From NCBI GenBank assembly GCA_002708985.1, contig PAPS01000004.1:33977-88765 (forward strand): 54,789 nt of DNA, given 5' to 3'. The notes beneath the pieces are model-generated. The model worked only from the letters and a program-made list of their open reading frames with translations, was not told where the DNA came from and did not search any database. The translations under genes and the position numbers were made by a program. This document shows, piece after piece, positions 36,278 through 45,742 of the stretch (positions are counted from its first letter, which is position 1; each line of letters starts with the position of its first letter). Source of the stretch: Saprospirales bacterium. GTDB lineage: Bacteria; Bacteroidota; Bacteroidia; Chitinophagales; UBA8649.

Positions 36278-37672
36278 ATGGCTTTAATGAAAAGAATATC
36301 AGGAATTCGGGGGACCATCGGTGGATTCTTGGGTACGGGGCTAACTCCTTATGACGTTGTAGTATTCGCTTCAGGCTATGCGCAATATGTTTTATCTCAA
36401 CATGGAAAAGGTAGTATCGTCGTAGGTCGAGACGCTCGCATCTCTGGAGAAATGGTGTCTTCACTTGTTATTCGAACCTTGCAAGGCATGGGCTTGGATG
36501 TGGTTGATTTAGGGCTTGCAACAACACCAACGACCGCTTACATGGTGTCATCTAGCAATGCAATAGGTGGCATCATCCTGACCGCAAGCCATAATCCAAA
36601 GCACTGGAACGCCCTGAAAATGCTTGATGAAAATGGAGATTTTGTATCCGAGGAAGCTGGCAAAGAAATTCTGAGGCTCAGTGATTTATCAGATTTTCAA
36701 TATGCAAAGGTTGATCAACTCGGTAAGGTGGAGACTTTTGATGAGGCCTTAGACCGACATATTGAGCACATTCTATCTTTAGATTTGGTAAATCCAAAGG
36801 GAATTCGAGCCTTAGATCTCAAAATTGTAGTCGATGGAATAAATTCGATTGGTTCGTATGCTGTCCCAAAATTATTAAATGCACTAGGTGTAGAAAACGT
36901 CAGTGTAATTTTTGAAGAAATGAATGGTGATTTTAGCCATAATCCAGAACCACTTCCAGAACACTTAACGGAGTTATCCAATGTGGTTAGGCGTGAACAA
37001 GCAGACCTTGGTATTGCCGTGGATCCTGATGTAGATCGCTTAGCTTTTGTGCGTGAAGACGGTGAACCTTTCGGAGAGGAATATACCTTAGTGGCTGTAG
37101 CCGATTATGTCTTAGGCAATACTCCAGGTTCAACAGTGAGTAATATATCCTCATCCAGAGCCTTAGGGGAGGTTACAAGGAGCCATGGTCAAACCCACTA
37201 TTCATCTGCTGTTGGGGAAGTGAATGTGGTACAGAAGATGAGAGAAGTGGATGCGGTCATTGGAGGAGAGGGTAATGGTGGAATAATCTATCCTGAAAGC
37301 CATTATGGGCGGGATGCCCTAGTCGGTATTGCACTTTTCCTATCGCATCTTGCCCATGAAAAAAAGTCCATATCTGCTCTCTCTGCTAGCTACCCAAAAT
37401 ATCTCATGAGTAAGCAGAAGATGAATTTAGATCCTTCGTTACAGTTTGATACCGTTATTCAGGCCTTAAAATTTAAATACAAGCAATATGTAATTGATGA
37501 ATTAGATGGGCTAAAAATTACATTTGATAATGATTGGGTTCTCATACGTCCATCTAATACAGAGCCTATTTTACGGATCTATTCAGAGGGGAATAGTCAG
37601 AATCTAGCAGATAATATTGGACGCCAAATTATGCAGGATATAGAGGAAATTCGACGGCAAAACGTGGCTTGA
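36278..37672 (+). CDS. glmM: phosphoglucosamine mutase GlmM
   Basis: A hexose-phosphate mutase of about 464 residues converting glucosamine-6-P to glucosamine-1-P for peptidoglycan and LPS precursors. The N-terminus RISGIRGTIGG binds phosphate; the phosphoserine loop is GGIILTASHNPKHWNALKML; the metal loop is AVDPDVDRLAFV; sugar binding is GGEGNGGIIYPESHYGRDA; and the C-terminal phosphate site is IRPSNTEPILRIYSE. Phosphomannomutase is an alternative within the family. ATG at 36278 preferred over a TTG at 36272; ATG 36287 is also possible. Confidence 0.88.
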   Translation: MALMKRISGIRGTIGGFLGTGLTPYDVVVFASGYAQYVLSQHGKGSIVVGRDARISGEMVSSLVIRTLQGMGLDVVDLGLATTPTTAYMVSSSNAIGGIILTASHNPKHWNALKMLDENGDFVSEEAGKEILRLSDLSDFQYAKVDQLGKVETFDEALDRHIEHILSLDLVNPKGIRALDLKIVVDGINSIGSYAVPKLLNALGVENVSVIFEEMNGDFSHNPEPLPEHLTELSNVVRREQADLGIAVDPDVDRLAFVREDGEPFGEEYTLVAVADYVLGNTPGSTVSNISSSRALGEVTRSHGQTHYSSAVGEVNVVQKMREVDAVIGGEGNGGIIYPESHYGRDALVGIALFLSHLAHEKKSISALSASYPKYLMSKQKMNLDPSLQFDTVIQALKFKYKQYVIDELDGLKITFDNDWVLIRPSNTEPILRIYSEGNSQNLADNIGRQIMQDIEEIRRQNVA

Positions 37673-37673
37673 T

Positions 37674-38825
37674 ATGAAGACGGTTTATTTCGATCATGCT
37701 GCAACAACCCACCTCTATCCCGAGGTTTCTAGCCGTTTGTCTGTCACACAGAATGAATGTTTTGGTAATCCGTCTTCAAGCCATTCCGGAGGCAGAAAGG
37801 CTAAAGCCCTCATTGAAAATGCTCGACGAAGTATTGCTAAGGAATTAGCGGTAAAAGCAAAGGAGATTGTGTTTACAGCTTCGGGAACGGAGGCGAACAA
37901 TTGGGTTATTAAACACGCTGCAGCTCATTTAGGAATTCGGCATGTCATCACGTCGAAAATTGAACACAAATGTGTAGCAAGGGCCATTGAATACGTTCAT
38001 GGTCAAGGGGCAGAGGTGACGTATTTAGAGAATAATGACCAGGGCGTAATATCTTTTTCGGCGCTCGAAATAGCATTAGCTAAAACTGAGCATCCCACTT
38101 TGGTAGCCATAATGCATGCTAACAATGAGCTAGGAACTTTGCAGCCTGTCAAGGAAATCGGTGAGTTGTGCCAAAAGTATGGTGCATTATTTTTCAGTGA
38201 TACCGTTCAAACAATTGGTCATTATGCTTTTTGTCCCCGAGACTACCATATGGATTTTTGTTCGGCCTCTGCGCATAAATTTCATGGGCCGAAAGGAGTG
38301 GGTTTTGTCTACATTAACGAAAATCAAAAATTACAACCTTGGATACTCGGTGGGGGGCAAGAGTATGATTATCGATCAGGCACAGAAAATGTTCATGGAA
38401 TTGATGCTATGGCATTGGCCTTGAAGCTTTCTAATGCTAAGGAAAATCAACACAAAAAACATGCATTGCACCTAAAGGAAGCCCTGTGGGGGGGCATTCA
38501 AGAAGTTTTTCCTGATGCGTATCAAAACGGGCATCCAACCGCTTGTCTTTACGGTGTGCTAAACGTCTCTTTCCCTGTTCATGTGCCCAAAGAACAACTT
38601 CTTTTTGAACTTGATATGGCCGGTATTTATGTAAGTGGGGGAAGTGCCTGTTCATCAGGGGCGGCAAAGGATTCCCATGTTCTTCAGGCAATAGGACATG
38701 ATGATGCTCGAAAAGCGATACGATTTTCTATCGCCTACTCCAATACAATGGATGATGTCCAGCATCTGGTAGAAGCCCTAAGATCGCTCAAAGCTCGATA
38801 TCAAAGGAATTCTGTTTCTGCCTAA
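37674..38825 (+). CDS. cysteine desulfurase (NifS/IscS-like)
   Basis: A 383-residue class V aminotransferase-fold PLP enzyme taking sulfur from cysteine. It begins VYFDHAATTHLYPEV. The PLP-binding Lys is in CSASAHKFHGPKGVGF and the persulfide-carrying Cys in the mobile loop GSACSSGAAKDSHVL. The long SACSSG loop fits group I (IscS/NifS) rather than SufS. It starts 1 nt after the glmM stop; no iscU or sufE is adjacent. mnmA at 53108 uses sulfur from such an enzyme. It converges with the acyl-CoA reductase gene, the stops overlapping by 4 nt. Confidence 0.9.
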   Translation: MKTVYFDHAATTHLYPEVSSRLSVTQNECFGNPSSSHSGGRKAKALIENARRSIAKELAVKAKEIVFTASGTEANNWVIKHAAAHLGIRHVITSKIEHKCVARAIEYVHGQGAEVTYLENNDQGVISFSALEIALAKTEHPTLVAIMHANNELGTLQPVKEIGELCQKYGALFFSDTVQTIGHYAFCPRDYHMDFCSASAHKFHGPKGVGFVYINENQKLQPWILGGGQEYDYRSGTENVHGIDAMALALKLSNAKENQHKKHALHLKEALWGGIQEVFPDAYQNGHPTACLYGVLNVSFPVHVPKEQLLFELDMAGIYVSGGSACSSGAAKDSHVLQAIGHDDARKAIRFSIAYSNTMDDVQHLVEALRSLKARYQRNSVSA

Positions 38826-39808
38826 AGTTTGCTTAGGAATTCCGCGAGGTCAACTCCGTCGGCATAGTCTAAAAGGCTTGGATTTTGAGCTTGTCCAAGA
38901 TTTCCGAGCTTCTTTGAAACTTTTGTTTGAAGGGAATTTTTGTGCTTCTTTAAAAAACTATGTATATCGCCCTCAGTCTTCCATCGTGAAACATTTACAC
39001 AGGTCAATGGTGGATTCAAGTCTTCAACTTCACGAAGGGTCAACCAGCCATCACTAAAGGATACTTCTTTATTCATTAAGCTGATCGTATACCTATATTG
39101 GTGGTTTTCTTTCCAGAGGTGTTCACTAAGTTCAGGGTATAAGCTTGAGCAAGCTTCAAAAATTGGGTCTAAAGGAAATTCTTCTGGAACAATAAGGTGG
39201 TGAATGTTTCGGCAGCCCATGCCGTGATAACGCAAGATATCTTCAGCAAGCTTTTCAAAGTCATTCTTTTTTTCCTTGCCTCGTAAAATCCCAACGCTTC
39301 GCCGGTTGCGACGGAATACGTGAGGCTTCTTGCCAAAGTATTGCGTAAAAAAAGGTTGCGCTTGGTCACTTCCAGTGGCAATTGATGCGTCAAAAAGTGA
39401 AATTCGATCTGATTTAAGCAGCACTCGATTGGGCAAGTGTTTACAGATTAGTTCAATAAAGAATTCAGTTAACACGCTGTCTTTACTCGAGGGTTTAACC
39501 AAAGCGTTATGTCCTGCCAGCAGGATACAGATAAGATCGCTAGCGAAGCTAAGCGGAATATTTCCTGACGGGATCAGGGCAATGGTTTTACCATTTGTAT
39601 TATCCTTGCAAGACGCTAAAAATGCCTTCATCGCTGATTCCTTTAGGAGTCCATTATTTATGCATTGAATTCTATGATTAATCTGAGGTTTTGTAAACCA
39701 TGCATTCTCTTGTAAAGCCCTATAATAAGGTACTTCTTCAAGCTCCATACTGAGGGCAAATTCCTCTTTAACTTGTAAAAGTGCCTCTAATGTTAGATAC
39801 GAACGCAT
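38822..39808 (-). CDS. LuxC-type acyl-CoA reductase
   Basis: A 328-residue protein of the LuxC-type acyl-CoA reductase family. Visible are IALIPSGNIPLSFASDLIC, GHNALVKPSSKDSVLTEFF and an FRRNRRSVGILRG strand. The likely catalytic cysteine lies in GMGCRNIHHLIVP, and a C-terminal QTKVSKKLGNLGQAQNPSL follows. LuxC members reduce activated fatty acids to aldehydes; the role in non-luminous Bacteroidota is unknown. In other Bacteroidota I recall it beside a ferredoxin gene and serC, neither of which is present here. Confidence 0.78.
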   Translation of the reverse strand: MRSYLTLEALLQVKEEFALSMELEEVPYYRALQENAWFTKPQINHRIQCINNGLLKESAMKAFLASCKDNTNGKTIALIPSGNIPLSFASDLICILLAGHNALVKPSSKDSVLTEFFIELICKHLPNRVLLKSDRISLFDASIATGSDQAQPFFTQYFGKKPHVFRRNRRSVGILRGKEKKNDFEKLAEDILRYHGMGCRNIHHLIVPEEFPLDPIFEACSSLYPELSEHLWKENHQYRYTISLMNKEVSFSDGWLTLREVEDLNPPLTCVNVSRWKTEGDIHSFLKKHKNSLQTKVSKKLGNLGQAQNPSLLDYADGVDLAEFLSKL

Positions 39809-39884
39809 AAATGTCGATAATTTATGATGACGAAAGTACTTGATTATGCTTGATTACGTTAAGAGCTTGTTATCTTTCTACTCG

Positions 39885-40898
39885 ATGACTAAATGTAAGC
39901 CTATTGCCATCCTTTTTGGGGGAGTTTCGGAAGAAGGTGCTATTTCTGCTGCAAGCGCCCGAAATCTCTTTAAAGCTATCGATTGTACACGGTATAATCC
40001 TTTTCTAGTGGAGCTCACCAAGGATAATACCTGGAAGGTTCTTGGCGAAGACGATGTGGTACTTAGAGAACGTCCAATACATGACTTACGCGGCGTTGGT
40101 GAAGCTGATCGACACCCCTATGATTTTGACATCGCCATAGTGCTTATTCACGGTGCACCTGCCGAAAATGGCAAACTACAACCCCTTCTTGAAGCGCAGG
40201 GCATAGCCTATTCCTGCTGCTCAATGAAAACGTCGTGCCTAACTTTTGATAAACAGCTTACCAAAGTTGTTGCTCAGTCAATCAATGTCCGATGTGCAAA
40301 GGGGCAGTCATTGCATCGAGAGGAGATAAGTACATTTCATTGTACACTTGATTTTCCAGTTATCGTGAAGCCCAATGAGAGCGGTTCGAGTTATGGTGTG
40401 CATAAAGTAGACAGCAAGGATGCGTTAGAGGCTGCGCTTTGTGATGCAGGGAAATATTCTGATAAAATACTTGTGGAAGAATTTATTATTGGGCGAGAAG
40501 TTGCCGTAGGACTCATCCAGCTTAATGATGATTTACATGTTTTTCCAATTACGGAGATCATTCCAGAGGGTTCATTTTTTGACTTTGAAGCTAAATACGA
40601 GGGTAAATCCCAAGAGATCACTCCTGCGCCCATTGATGAGGAGGTAAAAATCGTTTTACATAATCGGGCAAAAAAATTATACGAAGCCTTTTCGCTGCAA
40701 GGCATCGTTCGAATTGATTTCTTTGTAGCAAAAGAGGATGTATTTTTAATCGAAATCAACACAATTCCCGGTATGTCTGCAGCGAGTATAATCCCTCAAC
40801 AATGTGCGGCCTATGGATGGTCACTTCAGCAACTGACGAATCATATGATTGATTCGGTATTGCTTGGTCATGGCGTAAATCAATCCAGTACGATATGA
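39885..40898 (+). CDS. ddl: D-alanine--D-alanine ligase
   Basis: An ATP-grasp ligase of 337 residues joining two D-Ala for peptidoglycan. The N-terminal GGVSEEGAISAASARNLF keeps the Glu of the substrate loop; PVIVKPNESGSSYGVHKV is the ATP-grasp lysine strand; then LVEEFIIGREVAVGL and the metal-binding VFLIEINTIPGMSAASIIP. The ATG at 39885 gives MTKCKPIAILFGG, the usual Ddl start; TTG 39840 and ATG 39846 would add a leader of 13-15 residues. A TATCTTTC 6 nt upstream is one base from a -7 box. The PASTA gene overlaps its stop by 4 nt. Confidence 0.92.
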   Translation: MTKCKPIAILFGGVSEEGAISAASARNLFKAIDCTRYNPFLVELTKDNTWKVLGEDDVVLRERPIHDLRGVGEADRHPYDFDIAIVLIHGAPAENGKLQPLLEAQGIAYSCCSMKTSCLTFDKQLTKVVAQSINVRCAKGQSLHREEISTFHCTLDFPVIVKPNESGSSYGVHKVDSKDALEAALCDAGKYSDKILVEEFIIGREVAVGLIQLNDDLHVFPITEIIPEGSFFDFEAKYEGKSQEITPAPIDEEVKIVLHNRAKKLYEAFSLQGIVRIDFFVAKEDVFLIEINTIPGMSAASIIPQQCAAYGWSLQQLTNHMIDSVLLGHGVNQSSTI

Positions 40899-41884
40899 AA
40901 TATAGAGGACTTATTATATCGACACGACTGCTTTTGGTTTTAGTGAATATCTTGTTCGCGGCGTTCGTATTTTATTTCTTTTTGAAGAAGTCTCATTATG
41001 CCTTATATGAATCTACAGCGCACGGTGACGAGTATATAGTAGCAAACTATGAAAATGCAAAACTTGAAGATGCTATTATGGCAGGATCGCTCCACGGCTT
41101 GCAATTTATTGTGGTCGACTCAATATATGATCCTAGCTATCCTAAAGGTGTAATTATAAAACAAAACCCAAGTCCGGGATCACGTGTCAAGCGTAATAGA
41201 AAAATCTACGTGAACATCACCACTGCATCGGTGCCTATTCGTGAAGTAGATTTTAGGGACTTTGACCATATGGAGAAGACCCTTCAAAGAGTGTCTGATT
41301 ATTACTCAATGCAGATGTTCCCAATAGATACGTTGTACAATTCGGTTTGTATTACCCCGGGATCTGCACCGAAAGTGCTTGAACTTCGTCACAAAAACAA
41401 GGTTATTGAAGGCACGCAAAAAATTCCATTAACCGATACGATTCAAATTGTAGTCGAAAAGCCAATGTATCGCTTTTATAATGCGCCACAGCTCATTGAG
41501 TTACCTTTTAGCGCAGCCATGGACGTCTACAATCAATGGTCCAGCAGAATAACGGAAGAAAATTGTGGCGTTCGTCTCAGGATATATGTGGAACTAAGTG
41601 GTTTTGAGAAGCCTATGGAATACGGTTCTGAGGTTGATTCTTTGTTTAACAATGGTCTGATTTCAGCCAATGAATATTATGCCATTGACGATTACATTGT
41701 AGTATTCCAAAGTCATTTCAATAAGGGGTCATTAGTGGATGCCTCTAAGTCTCAAGAAGTCCAAGCCAATAGTGATTTTAGAATCTATTTAAATGCAACT
41801 ATGACGCCTCAAGATATCCAGATACTAGCGCAGAAAGGTTATCGTCGTTATGCAAACATGATTAATAATGCCAACACGTTCTAG
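40895..41884 (+). CDS. membrane-anchored PASTA-domain protein without kinase
   Basis: A 329-residue protein: short cytoplasmic start, one membrane helix (about 9-30), then an extracytoplasmic part. The first PASTA repeat is clear (KLEDAIMAG, then SYPKGVIIKQNPSPGSRVKRNRKIYVNI in consecutive pieces). Two later segments (around residues 130-190 and 200-300) look like degenerate repeats. PASTA domains bind peptidoglycan or muropeptides and are usually fused to Ser/Thr kinases in Gram-positives; no kinase is present here. The ATG overlaps the ddl stop (ATGA), which ties it to cell-wall synthesis. Confidence 0.85.
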   Translation: MKYRGLIISTRLLLVLVNILFAAFVFYFFLKKSHYALYESTAHGDEYIVANYENAKLEDAIMAGSLHGLQFIVVDSIYDPSYPKGVIIKQNPSPGSRVKRNRKIYVNITTASVPIREVDFRDFDHMEKTLQRVSDYYSMQMFPIDTLYNSVCITPGSAPKVLELRHKNKVIEGTQKIPLTDTIQIVVEKPMYRFYNAPQLIELPFSAAMDVYNQWSSRITEENCGVRLRIYVELSGFEKPMEYGSEVDSLFNNGLISANEYYAIDDYIVVFQSHFNKGSLVDASKSQEVQANSDFRIYLNATMTPQDIQILAQKGYRRYANMINNANTF

Positions 41885-44171
41885 TTTTAGCTACCAAATT
41901 ATTGTACGAGGAGGTCTTGTATTTATCTTGTCATTTATCGGATTTTTTTCGGTAAGTTCCCAGCGTGAAAGCCTAAATAATGAGTATAATTCGATGATAG
42001 GATATACTGGCTTGAGCGATGTTAAATCGGCCAACGCTGAATTAAGTATTCCTGTCCTTTATCTTTTGGATACCTTTAGTCTTCCCTTTATCGATGACTT
42101 CTCAAGTGATCGGTCGACTGCACGATATTCCTCCATTACTTCGGATACCTTATATTATGTGACAGGTGATTGCCTTTATAGTTTGCCGGGTATCGACTTG
42201 TCTTTTGAATCAATGCATACGGATACTGCGTGGTCATATTCTTATGATTCGGTTGCAGGACAATTAGATAGTACTGCTCTTCCAGCGCAAACAATCATAC
42301 AGTGGGAAAATATTGGATGTCAATTTACTTCCTTGGATACGCTCTTTTTGTGGCCTGAATATTATCGCTATACCTATGACTCGCTTGGGGTAATTACAGA
42401 TTCTTCTGTAGTTGCGGGTGATACCACACTGTTAATATCGTCACTCGTTGTTGAGTATTATGCTTCTTTGGTTAAATGGCAAAATAATGGAGCCTATATC
42501 AACTCGACCTATCCAATTTTTCCTCCGAGCATAGGCTGTGCTACATTAGATGGGCTTAGCGCAACGGGTATGCCTTATGATAAAAGCAATACAGAAACTT
42601 ATGGGGTGGCTGACTATTTGACTTCGTCGCCTATAAATCTAGAGGGGTTGAGTAACGATTCCAGTGTTTATCTAAGTTTCTTTTATCAGCCTACAGGTCG
42701 TGGAAATTTTCCTGATGCTGAAGATTCATTAGTGGTTGAGTTTCTCAATGAGGCAACCGGACAATGGGTTAATGTATGGAGTAGCCAAGGAATTGATTCT
42801 GCGGAAGTTCCACCCTTTACTCAAGTTTACATTGAAGTAAGGGATACTAATCTATTGGCTGGTCCAAGGTACTTCTACAATGGCTTTAAGTTTAGATTTA
42901 AAAACTACGCTACGCTAGCGGGAAATAACGATCATTGGCATATTGATTATGTCCGTTTAGATCAATCCCGGAATCCTAATTCCTCGGACACATTGATTCA
43001 GGATGTTGCCTTTATTGAATCATATCCCAACATCTTTACAAATTACTCCCAAATGCCTTGGCAGCACTTCTTGGCTAATCCTAGCTTGAAAGACACCTTG
43101 TCCATTCCGATCCGCGATAACGGACAACTTGGCGGCATAACGGCAGGAGCTATGCCTCTTGAGGCGTACACCATCGAGAATGCAACAGGTGACACGATAT
43201 ATGCCCTAACAGGACAGAACTTTAACCCTACCAGTGTTATTCGCTACCGGGAAATCTTTCCGAATAACGATTTTACTATACCTATGCCACCATTATCGGG
43301 TGACACAGCGCAATGGGATGCATCTATTTTCGTGAGTCCTTCAAGTCAAAATGACATTTTAGGTAATGATACCTTACAGGGATTCTTTTCTTTCAGCAAG
43401 GAGTTGGCCTATGATGACGGATCTGCTGAGCGTTCCTACGGCGTTGAAGGGGGCGATCAAGTAAAGAAGTTTGCCTATCGATTTGACCCAATCATTGACG
43501 ACTCAATTTCAGCGCTTCGTTTCCACTTTGGTCATACCGATGTCGATGTAAGTGACATGGTATTTACCATCTATTTATGGGATTCTCTTGAGCTCAATAC
43601 AACGAATCCTTATGAAAATGTAGTCTACGCGCTCGCTAATGTCACACCAACCTATGTTGATTCCTTAAATGGATTTACAACCTTTTCATTGGATTCTCTA
43701 ATTCCTTTTACACGAACAATGTATGTGGGATGGTCTCAAGTTGACAACCGAAATTTACAACTGGGTTTTGATGTGAACAGTGGAAAGGGGAGAAACAATA
43801 TGTTCGTTAATCTTTCTAACCGCTGGGAGGCCTCTTCGATTAATGCCATCGGAAGTCCTATGATTCGTCTTGTCCTTAATGATAAGGCGGACTCTATACC
43901 TAGCGATGTAGATGAGGTAACCAATCGATGGAGGCTTTCTGTTTTTCCAAATCCGGCTTCAGAAACCATTTTTATCCGTGGTTTGGAATGCGTGAATGAA
44001 GAGCATTGCCAATATAATATTATTGATAGAATGGGTCGTCTTATTCAGAAAGGTATGGTAGCTGAAAATGGCATTAATCTGAAGGAATTATCAAGTGGTA
44101 CCTATCTTCTGATGATTCAGCAGAATAGTAATCATGTCGTTGGTCATTGTATTCAATTTGTAAAACCTTAA
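41868..44171 (+). CDS. T9SS-secreted protein with type-A C-terminal sorting domain
   Basis: A 767-residue exported protein. The signal peptide is preceded by a charged stretch (GGLVFILSFIGFFSVSSQ). The long middle is rich in Asp, Ser, Thr, Tyr and beta-prone residues and matches no catalytic family I recognise; a segment near residues 205-370 looks like a jelly-roll module. The last about 80 residues are a T9SS sorting domain: WRLSVFPNPASETIFIRG, then IIDRMGRLIQKG and LKELSSGTYLLMIQ. It starts inside the end of the PASTA gene (17-nt overlap), so it belongs to the wall-associated operon. Function unknown. Confidence 0.88.
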   Translation: MPTRSSFSYQIIVRGGLVFILSFIGFFSVSSQRESLNNEYNSMIGYTGLSDVKSANAELSIPVLYLLDTFSLPFIDDFSSDRSTARYSSITSDTLYYVTGDCLYSLPGIDLSFESMHTDTAWSYSYDSVAGQLDSTALPAQTIIQWENIGCQFTSLDTLFLWPEYYRYTYDSLGVITDSSVVAGDTTLLISSLVVEYYASLVKWQNNGAYINSTYPIFPPSIGCATLDGLSATGMPYDKSNTETYGVADYLTSSPINLEGLSNDSSVYLSFFYQPTGRGNFPDAEDSLVVEFLNEATGQWVNVWSSQGIDSAEVPPFTQVYIEVRDTNLLAGPRYFYNGFKFRFKNYATLAGNNDHWHIDYVRLDQSRNPNSSDTLIQDVAFIESYPNIFTNYSQMPWQHFLANPSLKDTLSIPIRDNGQLGGITAGAMPLEAYTIENATGDTIYALTGQNFNPTSVIRYREIFPNNDFTIPMPPLSGDTAQWDASIFVSPSSQNDILGNDTLQGFFSFSKELAYDDGSAERSYGVEGGDQVKKFAYRFDPIIDDSISALRFHFGHTDVDVSDMVFTIYLWDSLELNTTNPYENVVYALANVTPTYVDSLNGFTTFSLDSLIPFTRTMYVGWSQVDNRNLQLGFDVNSGKGRNNMFVNLSNRWEASSINAIGSPMIRLVLNDKADSIPSDVDEVTNRWRLSVFPNPASETIFIRGLECVNEEHCQYNIIDRMGRLIQKGMVAENGINLKELSSGTYLLMIQQNSNHVVGHCIQFVKP

Positions 44172-44181
44172 CAAAGCGCTG

Positions 44182-44607
44182 GTGGTGAAAGAAAGTATCA
44201 TTTTATATGATGGACATTGCATGCTTTGCTCTAGGTTTGTGCAGTATGTTCTTCGTCATGATGATCGCAAGTTATTTCGTTTTTGCCCAATTCAGTCAAG
44301 TAAAGCCAGCGATCTTCTTAATAAGGCAGGTTATACGGATTTAGTGGATTTAACTACCATATTTTTAATCGCTCCTACCGGTGTTCAAACTGAGTCCACT
44401 GCAGCTCTTCGGATCTTTTGCAGTCTTAAGGGCTTATCCCCCTTGCTTGGACTGGGCTGGGTTCTGCCTTCTATTGTTCGCGATGCGATCTATCGGTTGA
44501 TTGCTCAAAATAGAATTCGTGTTTTTGGTGCTCGAAAAGAATGTTTTCTTCCTGATGCTTCGTGGTCAGATCGATTGATAACTGATTTAACAAAAAATAA
44601 TGGCTAA
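44182..44607 (+). CDS. DCC-family thiol-disulfide oxidoreductase-like protein (DUF393)
   Basis: A 141-residue protein starting with GTG (44182 or 44185). The family signature ILYDGHCMLCSRFVQYVLRHD contains D-G-x-C-x-x-C, followed by RFCPIQS and TESTAALRIF. These proteins have a thioredoxin-like fold, but their function is not established. It lies 10 nt after the T9SS gene and overlaps mltG by 8 nt. Confidence 0.88.
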   Translation: MVKESIILYDGHCMLCSRFVQYVLRHDDRKLFRFCPIQSSKASDLLNKAGYTDLVDLTTIFLIAPTGVQTESTAALRIFCSLKGLSPLLGLGWVLPSIVRDAIYRLIAQNRIRVFGARKECFLPDASWSDRLITDLTKNNG

Positions 44608-45739
44608 GGGTCCTTCTGCATGGCGTAAAATGTTCTTGCCTCTAGGCATTGCCTTTTTTTTGATAGCAGTGGCTTTAGCCTACTTTGCCTTTATTGTCTG
44701 GGGTGGAACAAATGTCGTTAAGGATGATGTTTTTATTCTTGATGAAATGATGTCTATTGAAGATGTGATGGATAAACTCTCTAAAGAAGGATTTGTCAAG
44801 CATAAGAAAGGTATGCTATGGCTTGCTGAGCAAAAAAAAATTAAAGAAGTTTTTCCCGGGTATTATTCGATTGATCCTTCGATGAATAATAATGACGTAT
44901 TAAATGTATTGCGTCAAGGAAAATTCCAAAGCAATGTTGTCTCCGTGACGGTACCCGAGGGAAAGTGGAGGCCAGAGGATGTTGCGGTATCAATTGCTCA
45001 TCAATTAAATTTAGATGGTGCTGCAAAAAATCAATTTGTGTCTGAGTTATTGGGATATTTTTCGTCCTATAAGCCTAATCCATCGTTGTCTAGCAATTGT
45101 GCATACACCTGCATTGCCGAGGTTGATAAGGAACTTCCCAACTTTTTTGAGTCAATTATACCTAATACCTATTCTTTTGAGCGCACGGCTACAGCAGAAG
45201 ATGTATACGGCCGTTTACTAGATGAGCAAGCGATTTGGTGGGATTCGGAATTTAGGGTGGCCAACTTAAATCGGCTTGGTCTTTCTCCAAAGGATATCGT
45301 AATAATTGCCTCCATTGTAGAAAAAGAAACCAACTATTCTGAGGAAAAAGGTGATCTGGCGATGGTGTACATCAATCGAATCGCCAGTCCCAACGAGTCT
45401 GCTGGCTATCTTCAGGCCGATCCAACTAGTAAATTTGCTGTCGGGGAACTTTACTTACGAAGAGTAACCAAGAAAGAAACAAAATGCGATTGTCCCTTTA
45501 ATACCTATAAAAACAAAGGGCTTCCTCCTTCTCCAATTTGCCTGCCATCAAAGGAAACCATAGATGCAGTGCTTAATGCGCCGTCTCATGAGTTTTATTT
45601 CTTTTGCGCTGACCCTGCTAATTTCAACCTACCACGTGACCAGCACAAACATATTTTATCAAAGAGTTATGAGGAGCATAAAGTTGTTGCAAGGGCGTAT
45701 CAGTTAGCCTTAGATGAATACCTGCGTAAAAACCCCTGA
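44600..45739 (+). CDS. mltG: endolytic murein transglycosylase MltG
   Basis: A 379-residue YceG/MltG protein that cuts nascent peptidoglycan glycan strands. Single N-terminal membrane anchor (about 12-34), a LysM-like portion, then the catalytic domain with IIPNTYSFERT, the catalytic Glu in IASIVEKETNYSEEKGD, VYINRI, LQADPTSKFAVG and FNTYKNKGLPPSPICLPSKE. Length matches the family. A second peptidoglycan enzyme gene in the same run as ddl. A thioesterase gene follows 3 nt after the stop. Confidence 0.93.
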   Translation: MAKGPSAWRKMFLPLGIAFFLIAVALAYFAFIVWGGTNVVKDDVFILDEMMSIEDVMDKLSKEGFVKHKKGMLWLAEQKKIKEVFPGYYSIDPSMNNNDVLNVLRQGKFQSNVVSVTVPEGKWRPEDVAVSIAHQLNLDGAAKNQFVSELLGYFSSYKPNPSLSSNCAYTCIAEVDKELPNFFESIIPNTYSFERTATAEDVYGRLLDEQAIWWDSEFRVANLNRLGLSPKDIVIIASIVEKETNYSEEKGDLAMVYINRIASPNESAGYLQADPTSKFAVGELYLRRVTKKETKCDCPFNTYKNKGLPPSPICLPSKETIDAVLNAPSHEFYFFCADPANFNLPRDQHKHILSKSYEEHKVVARAYQLALDEYLRKNP

Positions 45740-45742
45740 GCA

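Noticed and set aside
40391-40762. 123-codon ORF opposite ddl
   Set aside because: Serine-rich low-information shadow of the ATP-grasp coding frame.
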